NCBI RefSeq assembly: GCF_030296595.1
Contig: NZ_AP027731.1
Span: 1-64,000, forward strand
DNA: 64,000 bases
Direction of reading: 5' to 3'
Source of the DNA: Naasia aerilata
GTDB taxonomy: Bacteria; Actinomycetota; Actinomycetes; Actinomycetales; Microbacteriaceae
Shown one piece after another: positions 35,821 through 45,681 of this stretch; the stretch's first letter is position 1; each line of letters begins with the position of its first letter. The notes under the pieces were generated by a model. It had not been told where the DNA came from and did no database searches. It was given only the letters and a program-made list of their open reading frames with translations. Position numbers and translations under genes: made by a program.

Positions 35821-36483
35821 TCAGCGCCAGCCCGGCTTCACGAGCCCCGTCTCGTAGGCGAGCACGACCAGCTGGACGCGATCGCGGCAGTCGAGCTTGG
35901 TGAGGATGCGGGACACGTGCGTCTTGGCGGTGAGCGGGCTCAGGTAGAGCCGGGCGCCGATCTCCTCGTTGGTGAGGCCCTCGGCGACCAGGCGCAGCAC
36001 CTCCACCTCGCGCTCGGTCAGTGCGGCGAGCGCGGCGGAGTCCGGAGCCTCCCGAGCGCCGGCCGCGACGCGCGCGAGCAGCCGCTTGGTGACGCCCGGG
36101 GAGAGCAGGGCGTCGCCCTCGGCAGCGACCCGGACCGCGCGCAGAAGCTCGACCGGTTCCGCGTCCTTGACCAGGAAGCCGCTCGCGCCTGCGCGGATCG
36201 CCTCGGTCACGTACTCGTCGAGCTCGAACGTCGTCACCACCACGATGTGCACGCCGGCGAGCGCGGGGCGCGCCACGATCTGCCGTGTCGCCTCGAGGCC
36301 GTCGCCGTCCGGCATCCGGATGTCCATGAGCACGACGTCCGGAACGGTGCGCGCGGCGAGCTCCACCGTTGCCCGTCCTGTCGCCGCCTCGCCCACGACC
36401 TCGATCCCCTCCTCGGCCTCGAGGAGCGCGCGGAAGCCGGCGCGGATGAGCTGCTGGTCATCGGCGAGGAGGACGCGGATCAT
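35821..36483 (-). CDS. NarL/LuxR-family response regulator
   Basis: A 220-aa regulator. The receiver domain has the acidic pair ADD near residue 9, the phospho-acceptor D54 in VLMDIRMPDGDG and the conserved Lys in FLVKDAEP. The C-terminal LuxR helix-turn-helix covers about 155-197 (LTEREVEVLRLVAEG, then LSPLTAKTHVSRIL). Its ATG overlaps the stop of the kinase gene upstream, so the pair is co-translated. The target genes are not evident; a self-target or the SHOCT gene is possible. Confidence 0.95.
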   Translation of the reverse strand: MIRVLLADDQQLIRAGFRALLEAEEGIEVVGEAATGRATVELAARTVPDVVLMDIRMPDGDGLEATRQIVARPALAGVHIVVVTTFELDEYVTEAIRAGASGFLVKDAEPVELLRAVRVAAEGDALLSPGVTKRLLARVAAGAREAPDSAALAALTEREVEVLRLVAEGLTNEEIGARLYLSPLTAKTHVSRILTKLDCRDRVQLVVLAYETGLVKPGWR

Positions 36484-37628
36484 CGGGCACCCGCCAGCGG
36501 CAGTCGCGCCTCGACCTCGAAGCCGCCCCCGCCTGCCGGTCCGGCCCGCAGCGTTCCGCCGAGCAGCTCGGCCCGCTCCTTCATGCCGAGAAGGCCGCTG
36601 CCCTCCCCGCCCGCGGTCCCGTGGCCGTCGTCGCGCACCGTCACCGTCACGGTGTCCTCCTCCTCGATCACCCGGACGCTCGCCCGCGCGGCGCGGGCAT
36701 GCCGCACCACGTTGGTGAGGGCCTCCTGCACGATCCGGTAGACCGCGAACTGCAGCGCCGACGGCACCCCGTCGCCCGTCTGGACCGTCACGTCGACCGC
36801 GACCCCGGACGCTCGCGCGGTCTCCGCGAGCTCGGGCAGGCGGTCGAGCCCCGGCTCGGGCCGGAGCGGGACGTCGCCGTCGGAACGCAGGACTCCGATC
36901 ACCGAGCGGACCTCGTCAAGCGCACCCGTGCTCGCCGAGCGGATGGCCACAAGTGCCGCCCGCGCACGCTCGGGGTCCGAATCCATGAGATGGAGGCCGA
37001 CGCCCGCCTGCACCGCGATGGAGGACAGGGAGTGTGCGAGGACGTCGTGCAGCTCGCGGGCGATGCGCACACGCTCGGTCTGCTCTGCGCTCTGCCGGCG
37101 CTGCTCCGCGGCCCGCGTCCAGGCCAGCCGCCGCTCGCGCCGGGTGCGGGCGAACTCGCCGACGCCGAGTGCCGCGAGCAGGAGCAGGGAGGCTCCGATC
37201 AGACGCGGCGGGGACCAGGCGGATGCGCCCAGCGCGCTGGCCGTGACCACTGCGAGCCACGCGGCGGCGACGCTGATCAGTGCCCAGCGCTGCGCGCCGC
37301 GAGCGACCGCACCGGCGACCGCGAACACGAGGGCGAGCGGCGGCGGGCCGAACATAGTGGCGCTCTCCAGCAGGGAGCCCCCTGCTGTGATGGCGGCGAT
37401 GGCCGCGACCACGGGACCAGGCGCGCGTCTGGCTCCGAGGAGCAGCAGGGGTCCGGCGGCCGCCAGCAGGACGGTCAGTGCCCCGAGCAGCGGACGGCCG
37501 GAGTGCGACGCCTGGAAGGCGGCGAAGGGCACCTGGACGACGAGCGCGACGAGAGCGGGCACGACGAGCCGCGCGGTGGGGCTGATGGGCGGCCCGGCCC
37601 AGGGGCCCGGGTGGGCCGGGTACGGCAT
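36480..37628 (-). CDS. DesK/HisKA_3-type sensor histidine kinase
   Basis: A 382-aa membrane sensor. The N-terminal 160 residues hold about five or six hydrophobic segments with little extracellular sequence. Dimerisation and phospho-acceptor helices carry H194 in ARELHDVLAHS, followed by the catalytic ATPase region with EALTNVVRHA (N box), RDDGHG and GLLGMKERAELLGG. It should phosphorylate the response regulator encoded downstream with an ATGA overlap. The signal is unknown; the many short-looped membrane segments suggest sensing within the membrane. Confidence 0.95.
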   Translation of the reverse strand: MPYPAHPGPWAGPPISPTARLVVPALVALVVQVPFAAFQASHSGRPLLGALTVLLAAAGPLLLLGARRAPGPVVAAIAAITAGGSLLESATMFGPPPLALVFAVAGAVARGAQRWALISVAAAWLAVVTASALGASAWSPPRLIGASLLLLAALGVGEFARTRRERRLAWTRAAEQRRQSAEQTERVRIARELHDVLAHSLSSIAVQAGVGLHLMDSDPERARAALVAIRSASTGALDEVRSVIGVLRSDGDVPLRPEPGLDRLPELAETARASGVAVDVTVQTGDGVPSALQFAVYRIVQEALTNVVRHARAARASVRVIEEEDTVTVTVRDDGHGTAGGEGSGLLGMKERAELLGGTLRAGPAGGGGFEVEARLPLAGAR

Positions 37629-37712
37629 GGGCCGATGCTAGCGGCGGGTAGGGTGCCGGCGAATCGCCCTGCAGTGGTGCGCGCCGCTACTCCTGCGGGA
37701 GTAGGCGGCGTC

Positions 37713-39002
37713 CTAGGCGCCTAGCTGCTCTTCGGCGAAAGCGCTTCCGGGTCCGGCCATCGTGCTGCGCCCGGCTCGGGAGCTTCTCAGTACGCCTCGA
37801 AGCACGATGGACTGCGTCGCCGTGACAATCGCCTCAGAGATGGCGACGGCCAGGGCAGCCCCTGCAGCCCCCAGTGGAGGAACCAGCAGCAGCATGGCGG
37901 GCACCGCGACCACTGCGCCGAGGACCGCGCTGAGGGCTACCGCCCGGTCCCTCTCGAGGGCGAGGAGCGCAACCATCCCTGTTCCGCGCGAGATCGCGGA
38001 CATCCCAACCGATACCGCGATTCCCCCAATCAGCAGGTCGTTCAGCGCCACGCGTCCGGACGTGAGCACGGAAGCGATCCAGTGCCCGGACACGAACAGC
38101 GCAACGGCGAGCACAATTGCCGTGAGGACCGAAGCCAGGACGGTGGCTCGGATTCGCCGCCCGATCTCACCCGGAGCGGCCGAGGGCACCCAGCTCTGCA
38201 GCCACTGATACATCGGGGTTACCGCGACAAGGCTGAATCGTGCGATGCGGTCGGCAATCGCGTAGGCGGGGATCGCCGAGGGCGCCAAGAGCGCAAGAAC
38301 GAGGGTGGGCAGGGCCAAGTACACAGTCGACGTCGCCACCGTGAGACCGGCGAACGCCTGCGCTCGCACGTCCGCGAGCATCCCCTTGATGTCGACTCGC
38401 CTCGCCTCAGCGGGATAACGACGTGTGAGTGTGCGCAAGGACGCAAGAACTCCCGCCGCCGCGAAGAGCACCTGAATCACGACGAAGGCCGCAAGAACTC
38501 CGGTCAGCACGAGGAGGACAACCCCGACAATTGCGCCGAGAGCGCGAGGCGTCGCATCCATGAGCAGTAGGGCTCCCGAGCGCCGCTCTCCAATGAAGAA
38601 CCAACTGAACCCCAGACCCGGGACAAGTACAGCAAGGCAGCTGCCTGCACTGACGACGGGGTCCCCAGGCGCGAGCCATAGCGTGGCGGCGAGAGAGAGT
38701 CCACCTACGAGGGGCAGCACCAGGAGCCTGGCCGCGAGCGAGTGGCGCACGATCTCTGCTCGGCCGACCGCACCGGCGACCGCCACCAGAGTCGGTCCGT
38801 TGAAGCCCCAGCCCAGTGCGAGGATCACAGCGCCGATCGACCCCGCGGACTGACCCACCGCGACTCCCGCCCACGCACCCGGCCCGCTGATGGCGATGAT
38901 GACGGGGATGACCGCTACCGCGGTAAGCGAGTTGAGGAGAACGTTGGCCGAGAATCCGCTGAGCAGAGAAGCGAGTTTGCGGACCCTCGCTCGCCTCGTC
39001 AT
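37713..39002 (-). CDS. Polysaccharide flippase-like membrane protein (Wzx/MATE fold)
   Basis: A 429-aa protein with about 12 hydrophobic segments, beginning MTRRARVRKLASLLSGFSANV. The layout and the late PPLGAAGAALAVAISEAIV block resemble O-antigen and teichuronic-acid flippases, which move lipid-linked sugar units across the membrane. AGAGAGG gives an RBS. Base composition is visibly lower in GC than in neighbouring genes, hinting at transfer. It is transcribed away from the glycosyltransferase operon beginning at 39759. Confidence 0.75.
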   Translation of the reverse strand: MTRRARVRKLASLLSGFSANVLLNSLTAVAVIPVIIAISGPGAWAGVAVGQSAGSIGAVILALGWGFNGPTLVAVAGAVGRAEIVRHSLAARLLVLPLVGGLSLAATLWLAPGDPVVSAGSCLAVLVPGLGFSWFFIGERRSGALLLMDATPRALGAIVGVVLLVLTGVLAAFVVIQVLFAAAGVLASLRTLTRRYPAEARRVDIKGMLADVRAQAFAGLTVATSTVYLALPTLVLALLAPSAIPAYAIADRIARFSLVAVTPMYQWLQSWVPSAAPGEIGRRIRATVLASVLTAIVLAVALFVSGHWIASVLTSGRVALNDLLIGGIAVSVGMSAISRGTGMVALLALERDRAVALSAVLGAVVAVPAMLLLVPPLGAAGAALAVAISEAIVTATQSIVLRGVLRSSRAGRSTMAGPGSAFAEEQLGA

Positions 39003-39758
39003 GGTGGCCTCTCTGGCGCGACGGCAGCCAGCGCATCGATTCGGGCATGAATCGCGGGAATCCCGAGCAACACCGCGACACTCGCGGGCGATTCGCCCCT
39101 ATTATCCCTGCCTGCTTTCCAATTGAACATGCATATTTCGTTCGAATCCTCAACTCCCACCCCTTCTGGGGTGGAGTTTGGAAGCGAGAGCTCCGGTGCC
39201 GGGGCAGTGCGCGTTGGCAGCAGAAATGGCTCACCCAGTCTTCGCTAGGCCCGAACGCGCTCGGGATCGCAGCACCCCTAGGCGACGGGGACTCCATGTC
39301 GGCTCCCGGGCCTTGGTCAGGCCGGTCGGTGAGACCCGTCAAGTGAACTAGGGGCGCGCTCGGGGCCGAACTACAACAACGAAATTGGAGCCTGGATTAG
39401 AGAGTAAGAATTTGGTGGTGATGACGCAACGAATTGGCGCACTGGTTCCAACTGCTAACTGAGGGCCGCTTCACGTCGAATCACGAATGCCCGTGTGCCC
39501 TATTCAGGCGCTATACGTTTCCACCCGGCGAAGATAAAATCCGAGAACGGCGCTTGGCCGCGAGGATGGTTCTGCCGCCAGCACTCGCGGACCCGGCACC
39601 CACCAGCGGCCTCAGCCCTCGGCCGCACCCGATGGTTCTGAGGAGATCGACTTGCGGGAATACCGCGCCCGACGCGCGTCGGACGACTCCTGGCGGGTCG
39701 ACGCCTTCCGTCATGGAACCAGTTCTCCGGCGCGCTACGCCTTCTCCTGGTCGGCGCT
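39003..39758. other. Long intergenic region of lower GC
   Basis: About 750 bp between the divergent flippase and glycosyltransferase genes. It is less GC-rich than its surroundings, especially 39360-39430 and 39520-39540, and likely holds promoters for both directions. Frames through it give only proline/arginine-rich or broken translations. A frame from about 39538 to the TGA at 39760-39762 ends in a plausible-looking peptide (REYRARRASDDSWRVDAF) but has no good start, so it may be a gene remnant. No RNA gene or repeat is visible. Confidence 0.5.
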
Positions 39759-40622
39759 GTGAGCACCTACTCGGCCGTCGTGCTCTACTACCGCCACGGC
39801 CCGGCCGTTGCCGAGACGCTGAGGCACCTCCTCGCTCAGACGCTGCCGCCCACCGAGGTGGTCGTGGTCGACAACTGTTCCAGCGACGGCGTTCTCGACG
39901 CCCTCGCGAGCGAATTCCCCTCTCTGCAGATCCTCACGCTTCCCGAGAATGAGGGCTATGGCGGAGGAATGAATCGTGGACGGGAAGCTCTGACGCGGCC
40001 CGTCGAGTGGACGCTGTACCTCACGCACGAGGTCAGGCTCGCACCCGACTGCGTGGAGGAGCTCATCGCCGCGGGCGAGGCCTGCTCCCCCGCGGCGGGA
40101 CAGGTCGGACCGCGCCTCTACCGGTCGGGCTCCGGTGCCCTCTGGTCGACCGGAGGCCGGATCACCGCGACGGGGTCTGCCCGCCATCGCCTGCGGGCGG
40201 CCGAGGACGGCCGTGCCGCTTGGCTGGACGGCGCCTGCGTGCTCGTCTCCGAAGAGGTCCGGCGCCAGGTCGGCGGGTGGTCGGAGCGCTTCTTCCTGTA
40301 CTGGGAGGACGTGGAGTACTCGCTGCGGATCGGCGAATCCCGCCCGGTGATCTGCGCGAACCTGGCGTCCGCCGAGCAGGACACCGGGATGACGCCCATC
40401 TACTACGGTGCGCGGAACCGCATCCTGCTGTGGCGCATGCGGAGGAGGCCGCTGCTCGTGTCCACGTCGCTCGTGCGCCTGCTCGCCGTCGTCGTACTCC
40501 GCGACTGGCTGTGGAACCGCGACTACCGATCCGCGCACGTGCGCGCCGTCGGTCTCCGTCACGGCTTCAGCGAGGCGCTCGCGAAAGGTCTCGGACAGGT
40601 TCGGGAACGAGGGTCGCGATGA
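39759..40622 (+). CDS. Glycosyltransferase family 2
   Basis: A 287-aa GT-A fold transferase with a GTG start. It begins MSTYSAVVLYYRHGPAV and has VVVVDNCSSDG and NEGYGGGMNRG (nucleotide-sugar binding), WTLYLTHEVRLAPDC in place of the usual DxD loop, and FFLYWEDVEYSLRI, the ED acid-base region. It resembles rhamnosyl- or galactofuranosyl-type transferases of cell-surface polysaccharides. It starts a four-gene plus-strand operon and overlaps the next gene as ATGA. The donor sugar cannot be read. Confidence 0.88.
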   Translation: MSTYSAVVLYYRHGPAVAETLRHLLAQTLPPTEVVVVDNCSSDGVLDALASEFPSLQILTLPENEGYGGGMNRGREALTRPVEWTLYLTHEVRLAPDCVEELIAAGEACSPAAGQVGPRLYRSGSGALWSTGGRITATGSARHRLRAAEDGRAAWLDGACVLVSEEVRRQVGGWSERFFLYWEDVEYSLRIGESRPVICANLASAEQDTGMTPIYYGARNRILLWRMRRRPLLVSTSLVRLLAVVVLRDWLWNRDYRSAHVRAVGLRHGFSEALAKGLGQVRERGSR

Positions 40623-41599
40623 CGTCGTTCCTGATCGTGAACCCTTTGCCGCTGGCCCTGCATCACTACGTCCGGGCGCTCAGCGACACTCTGTCGACGG
40701 CCGGGCACACCGTCGAGGTGCTGCCCATGGGGTCGACGGGCGCAGAGGGCACGCGCGGACTGCGCCGAATCGCCGCGGCGGCGGGCACCCTGCTCGCGCG
40801 GGCGCTGCTGGCGCGCGGCGGACGAAGCCCCATCCTGATCGTGTGGCCGCTGTTCGGGTACTGGGACATCCTGACCTGGCTGCCTGCGAGCCTCCGCCGT
40901 CAGGTGATCGTCATCCTGCACGACATCACACCCCTCCGATCCCTCCACGGCTACGGCCGGGCCGCGCACCGCGTGTTCGGCCTCGTAGCGAAGCACCACC
41001 CCCGCATCACCGTGGTCTGTCACACGCGGGAGGCGGCCGCGGAGCTGCACCGCCTCACCGGGGTCTCCGCAGAGGTCGCGTCGCACCCCGTCATCGCGAG
41101 CACCGAGAACGACTCGGAGGCGGCGAGAGAACCCGTCATCCGCGTGCTCGGCCAGTTCAAGGCCGCGCGCTGGCTGCATCCGCTCGAGGCGATCGCGTCG
41201 GGCGTCGGCCAGGGCGACCACAACGCCACTTTGGAGATCAAGGGCCGAGGATGGCCGTCCGTCTCCGGCTGGACGGTCGATGACCGATTCCTCACCGAGA
41301 GCCAGTTCGAGGAGGCGATCGCGTCGGCATCGTGCGTGGTGCTCCCCTACACGCGGTTCTACCAGAGCGGCGTCGCCGTCCGCTGCCTGGAACTCGGCAC
41401 ACCCGTGGTGGCCCAGGGAACGGAGCAGATCCGGGCGCTGTTCGGCGACGACTGGCCCGGAATCGTCCGTGACGAGCACGACTGGATGGCTGCCGCCGCC
41501 CGTGCTCTCGACGTGCCCCGCGCAGAGGTCCTGCACCTGCGGGATGCCGAGCTCGAGCGCTGCGTCGCCGAGTGGCGGCGGACGCTGGCGAGGCACTGA
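40619..41599 (+). CDS. Glycosyltransferase (GT-B fold, GT1/GT4-like)
   Basis: A 326-aa protein beginning MTSFLIVNPLPLALHHYV. It has an N-terminal domain with IVWPLFGYWDILTWLPA and VIVILHDITPLRS, and a C-terminal domain with VIRVLGQFKAARWLHPLEA and FYQSGVAVRCLELGTPVVA, the donor-binding part of GT4-like enzymes. A DUF-type variant is possible since the usual EX7E is imperfect. ATGA overlap upstream; the polymerase gene starts four bases after its stop. Confidence 0.78.
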   Translation: MTSFLIVNPLPLALHHYVRALSDTLSTAGHTVEVLPMGSTGAEGTRGLRRIAAAAGTLLARALLARGGRSPILIVWPLFGYWDILTWLPASLRRQVIVILHDITPLRSLHGYGRAAHRVFGLVAKHHPRITVVCHTREAAAELHRLTGVSAEVASHPVIASTENDSEAAREPVIRVLGQFKAARWLHPLEAIASGVGQGDHNATLEIKGRGWPSVSGWTVDDRFLTESQFEEAIASASCVVLPYTRFYQSGVAVRCLELGTPVVAQGTEQIRALFGDDWPGIVRDEHDWMAAAARALDVPRAEVLHLRDAELERCVAEWRRTLARH

Positions 41600-41602
41600 C
41601 CC

Positions 41603-42891
41603 ATGCACCCTCGACACCAGACCTGGGAGCCCCAGGGAACACTTCCCAGCGCGTCAGCGCGCTGGGTCGGCGACGCCGCGCCGTGGATCGTGCGCGCGCC
41701 CCGCGATGTCGTCCTCATGGCCGCCGGCGCCGCCGCCGCCTACCGGGACCTGCAGTTCGGCAGCATCCACGTCTTCACCGTCCTGTGCGCCGGGCTCCTG
41801 CTCATCCGCAGCCACCGACGGCTCGGGAAGCCACTCGGCACAGCTCTCTCGCTGCTCTGGGCGGTGGCGATGCTCGGCGGGGCGGCTGTCGCAGGCCAGT
41901 ACGCGACCAACGCCGCGATCTGGCTGCAGTTCGCCGCCCTTGCGCTGTCCGCGGTCGCACTGTACCTCTCGCTCGAGGAGGAGAAAGCACGCGCGTGCTC
42001 TTCGGCTTCGTCCTCGGCGTATCCCTCTCTAGCGTGATCGCGCTGCTGCAGCAGGCGGGCGTTCTGACCGGCCAGCTCTTCTCGGACTCGAGCGGCCTGC
42101 TTCGGCCCGTCGGACTCGTGGACGAGCCGGACTGGGTGGGCGCCTTCGCCGGACTCGCGATACTCGCGTCGGCTCAGCTCCGGCTTCCGCGCGGCGCGCT
42201 GACGGCCGTCCTGCTGATCAACGGCGGGGCACTGTTCTTCTCCTTCGCCCGCGCAGCGTGGCTGGGGCTCGGGGTGGTCGTCGCAATCATCGCCGTCGAG
42301 GCGCTGCTCCGGGGCCGCACTCGGATGGTGCGCGCCGCCCTGGTCGCACTGCCGATCGTCGCCATCGCCTGGCTCGCCTTGATCACCGCCATCCCCGGCA
42401 TCGGGACCGTGGCGGGCACCCGCCTCGCGAGCATCTTCTCGGAGGAGCACCGCGACCTCAACGCCGTCTACCGCGGTCAGCAGCTCGCCAAGCTGAATGA
42501 GCTCGCGGCAAGCGCGCCCTGGTACGGCTACGGTCTGGGGGCGAGCGGGAGGGTCTCCCCGATCGGGCACTTCGACAGCTCCGCCGGCGCCGCGTCCAGC
42601 GTCTCCAGCAGCTGGATCCTGGGCCTCCTCGTTGATGCGAAGCTGCTGGCCCTGCCGCTCATCGCCGTCCTGATCGTCCTCGCCCTTCTGGCGATTCGAG
42701 ACATCGGCGGGCGCATGGTGATATTCGCCCTCATCAACAGCCTCTTCTCCAACCTGCTCCTCTCCCCCGTCCTGTGGCTCGCCATCGCTCTGTGCCTGCT
42801 GGCCCGCTCGCGGAGCGGACGAGGGAGCGATCCGGCTCCCCTTCCTTCCGGAATGCAGCCGCACGTCGGCCATCGCGGGGTCCTCTCGTGA
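41603..42891 (+). CDS. O-antigen ligase/polymerase-like membrane protein
   Basis: About 429 aa after repair, with about ten hydrophobic segments. It starts MHPRHQTWEPQGTL. The longest extracellular loop comes late (TRLASIFSEEHRDLNAVYRGQ, then WYGYGLGASGRVSPIG), where Wzy/WaaL-type proteins hold catalytic residues. One base is missing near 41985 (AAA). It lies between glycosyltransferase genes and is likely the polymerase of the polysaccharide repeat unit. Family assignment is by topology and context, as these proteins share little sequence. Confidence 0.7.
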
Positions 42892-43928
42892 GCGTCGCGC
42901 GCCACGGGGCGCCACAGTCTCTTCCGCACGCGCCGGTGGAGGCGCATTCGGCGCCACCCCAGGTGACGGTCATCATCCCCACCAAGGATCGCCCGCAGCT
43001 TCTGGCCCGCACCCTCGAGTCCGTGCTCACCCAGGACGGGGTGGCGGTGGCGGTCGTGGTCGTCGATGACGGCGGCGCTCCGGGTGCTCTCGCCGGCGTC
43101 GCCGCCCTGGACGACACGCGAGTCCGTGTCCAGAGGAACGAGCATTCGCTCGGCGTCGCCGCCGCCCGGAACATCGGGCTCCGGCACGCGGCGACCGACT
43201 GGGTCGCCTTCGTCGACGACGACGACGTGTGGGCGCCGCACAAGCTCCGCGAGCAGCTCGCCGCACTGAACCGGACACCGGGGGCCGGGTGGTGCGCCAC
43301 CGCGTGCGTCCACGTGGACCCGACCTACACGGTGGTGGGCTGGGAGCGGGCGCCGCGACCGGCCGTCGTGGCCGACGCACTCCTCCGGAGGCAGGTCGTG
43401 CCCGGCGGAGGGTCCGGGGTGCTCGCCGCGCGGGAGCTCGTCGTCTCCGTCGGCGGGTTCGACGAGGCCCTCCCGCACCTCGCGGATTGGGACTTCTACA
43501 TCCGCCTGGCGCTCAGCTCACCGCTCGCGGTCGTCCCCGCCCCGCTCCTCGCCTACTTCGTGCACGCCGAGTCGATGTCGCTGAACCTGCCCCGGTCGGC
43601 GCGCGAGTTCGAGCTGCTGAGGAAGAAGTACGAGGCGGCGCGGGCCGGCCGGCGGCTCGAGATCGACGAGGAGTTCTGGACGCTCTACCTGGGCGGGCTG
43701 TCGGTCCGGTCGCACCAGTGGCGACCCGCGCTCAGCCTGTTCCTTCGCGCCTTCCGGCGTCGCCCCCGGCTCGCACTGGTCCTCTGGATCCTGCGGAAGT
43801 CCGCGCCCGCGTGGTCGCGCTCCCTGAAGTGGCGCCTCCCCCACGGCCTCGGCGGGCCGCCGCGCTGGTTCGTCGAGTCATCCTCGTGGCTCGACCGCTA
43901 CCGCTCCGGGGCGGGCGCTGCCGGCTGA
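42888..43928 (+). CDS. Glycosyltransferase family 2
   Basis: A 346-aa GT-A transferase. I choose GTG 42888 (V/MSVARHGAPQSLPH), which overlaps the polymerase stop as GTGA. Motifs are VTVIIPTKDRPQLLARTL, VVVVDDGGAPG, RNIGLRHAATDWVAFVDDDD (DxD metal site) and the later GGFDEALPHLADWDFYIRL. A C-terminal basic region (RRRPRLALVLWILRKS) may sit on the membrane. Last gene of the plus-strand group; it converges on the methyltransferase gene. Confidence 0.9.
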   Translation: MSVARHGAPQSLPHAPVEAHSAPPQVTVIIPTKDRPQLLARTLESVLTQDGVAVAVVVVDDGGAPGALAGVAALDDTRVRVQRNEHSLGVAAARNIGLRHAATDWVAFVDDDDVWAPHKLREQLAALNRTPGAGWCATACVHVDPTYTVVGWERAPRPAVVADALLRRQVVPGGGSGVLAARELVVSVGGFDEALPHLADWDFYIRLALSSPLAVVPAPLLAYFVHAESMSLNLPRSAREFELLRKKYEAARAGRRLEIDEEFWTLYLGGLSVRSHQWRPALSLFLRAFRRRPRLALVLWILRKSAPAWSRSLKWRLPHGLGGPPRWFVESSSWLDRYRSGAGAAG

Positions 43929-43946
43929 CCCGCCGCAGGAGACGAG

Positions 43947-44651
43947 TCACGCCTCCCGGGCGAGGTAGAGGCCCCGACCGCGGCCGAACGGACCGACCGG
44001 GTCGAGGTCGGCCGTCAGCCCGGCGGCCTCGAACGCCCCCTGGTGCTGCTGCCGGGTGAACAGACCCAGGCGGTGGACCTCCGAGAAGTGCTGGATCCGT
44101 TCGGGGGTCCCGACCATGCCGTGCGCGTCGAGGATCGAGACGGCCCCTTCCCGCTTGCTGGTGTACATCCAGCAGACGCGCGTGGCACCGCTGCCGGAGT
44201 GGTTCGCCGTGATCGTGTCCACGCGATACGCCTCCGGCTCGAACCACGGCTCGATCACGAGCAGCCCGCCCGGATTGAGGTGTCGGGCCATCGCGGCCAC
44301 CGCCGAGCGCAGCCCCTCCTCGGTCTCCACGTAGGCGATCGAGGAGAAGAGGCAGGTGATGACGTCGAAGCGCCGCAGCAGATCGAAGTCCTCCATCCTC
44401 GCCTCGTGGAAGGGGACGCCGGGACACCGTGCGGCGGCGAGCGCCAGAAGCCCAGGGTTGACGTCGAGCCCCTCCACCTCGAACACGTCGCGGAGCTGCT
44501 CCAGGTGCCGGCCGGAGCCGCAGGCGACGTCGAGCAGCGTCCGGGCCTCCGGCGCCTCGCGAGCGATGAGCCCGCGCAGCGCGGCCGCCTGCCCCGGGTA
44601 GTCGATGGAGTCGTAGGCGAGGTCGTAGTACTCGGGAGAGGAGGTGAACAC
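43947..44651 (-). CDS. SAM-dependent methyltransferase (amino-sugar N-methyltransferase-like)
   Basis: A 234-aa class I methyltransferase. It begins MFTSSPEYYDLAYDSIDYPGQ in two blocks at a GTG start (44651) and has motif I LLDVACGSGRHLEQL, then GLDVNPGLLALA and FDVITCLFSSIAYV. The start and the SSIAY block are like those of deoxyamino-sugar N-methyltransferases of the DesVI/TylM1 group. A PLP aminotransferase of the sugar type lies in the same operon, so it may dimethylate an amino sugar of the polysaccharide. That link is inference. Confidence 0.82.
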   Translation of the reverse strand: MFTSSPEYYDLAYDSIDYPGQAAALRGLIAREAPEARTLLDVACGSGRHLEQLRDVFEVEGLDVNPGLLALAAARCPGVPFHEARMEDFDLLRRFDVITCLFSSIAYVETEEGLRSAVAAMARHLNPGGLLVIEPWFEPEAYRVDTITANHSGSGATRVCWMYTSKREGAVSILDAHGMVGTPERIQHFSEVHRLGLFTRQQHQGAFEAAGLTADLDPVGPFGRGRGLYLAREA

Positions 44652-44662
44652 AGGTCCTCGGT

Positions 44663-45681
44663 TCAGGTCGGCCGGGGCTGGGCGCTTCCCAGGATCCCGG
44701 GTCTCCGGTAGGGCGGGAAGTAGGAGCTCTCCTCCGGACCGGTCAGGCCGGCCCGCTCGGTGAGCGCCGCGAAGGCGTCGGGGCGGTAGACCTCTTTCAG
44801 CGCACCGAGAGGCAGCGACGTGCCGCCGAAGTAGCGCTTGTAGGTGTCGATCCCGTCCCCCCAGCGCGCACCGCCGCCGAGGTTCAGCCAGGGCACGCCC
44901 CGTTCGAGGAGGCGCATCCCGCCTGCCCACAGGAGGGCCGTGTCGTATCCGGCTCCTCCCGTGGCGTTCAGGCTGAACATGGCCTCGCCGCAGAACGGGG
45001 TGGAGCCGAACAGGCACGCTGCGGCGGGTGCCCCATCGGGGCCTTCGACGCCGAGGAGGAACACGTCATCGCTGGCCAGCAGGGCCCGCCAGGTGGCGGT
45101 GGAGAAGGCGTAGACGGATGACGCGCCGCGGGCCCGCTGGACCTCGCCGATGCTGCCGAGGAAGAACTCGGCGACCTCGGGCCGGTCCTCGACGATGCGG
45201 GCGCCGTCCTGCCCAAAACGGGAGATCTCGCGGCGGCGGTTGCCGGAGAGCGAGGCGCGGAGGGCGTCCTCCCCCGGCTCAGCTCGAGGAGGTGGACGAC
45301 GTTGTGCTGGGCGAAGTCGGATCGGTCGGCGAGCCCGTCGGGCGCGAACAGCGGGTTGAGGCCGAGATAGCCGCAGACGTAGCCGCGCTCGCGGACGAAG
45401 GCGGACCAGTCGTCCTCGAACCCCGCGTCCCCGGCGAACCCGCCGAAGCCGTACGGGGTGAGGATGTCGATCTCGCCCTCGTCGCCGCGCTCGGCGATCG
45501 CGCAGACCGTCCGCGCGTTCCCCTCGCTCCAGGCGTAGAGGAACGTGGGGTATCCGGTCGTCAGCGCCATCGCGGCGCAGCTCGCCCAGGTGTGGGCGAA
45601 CGCGTGCGGCACTCCCTCCAGGGCAGACTCCCACTCGGCGCGCTCCTCGATCGGGATCACCCGCCGCGCCGCCCCGCTCAT
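44663..45681 (-). CDS. GNAT/FemAB-like acyltransferase
   Basis: About 339 aa after repair. Residues 1-150 include FAHTWASCAAMALTTGYP and DILTPYGFGGFAGDAG; the C-terminal half has NRRREISRFGQDG, SSVYAFSTATWRALL, ATGGAGYDTALLWAGGMR and WLNLGGGARWGDGIDTYKRY, the end pattern of FemAB/BioF2-type double-GNAT proteins. These transfer an acyl or aminoacyl group to sugars or peptidoglycan bridges. One base is missing near 45272-45276 (GGGGG). ATG 45681 overlaps the stop of the upstream glycosyltransferase in its repaired frame. Confidence 0.72.

Noticed and set aside
39434..39952. A 172-aa frame in the intergenic region upstream of the first glycosyltransferase
   Set aside because: It overlaps the true glycosyltransferase start in another frame, has no recognisable motif, and its composition is that of a shadow frame.
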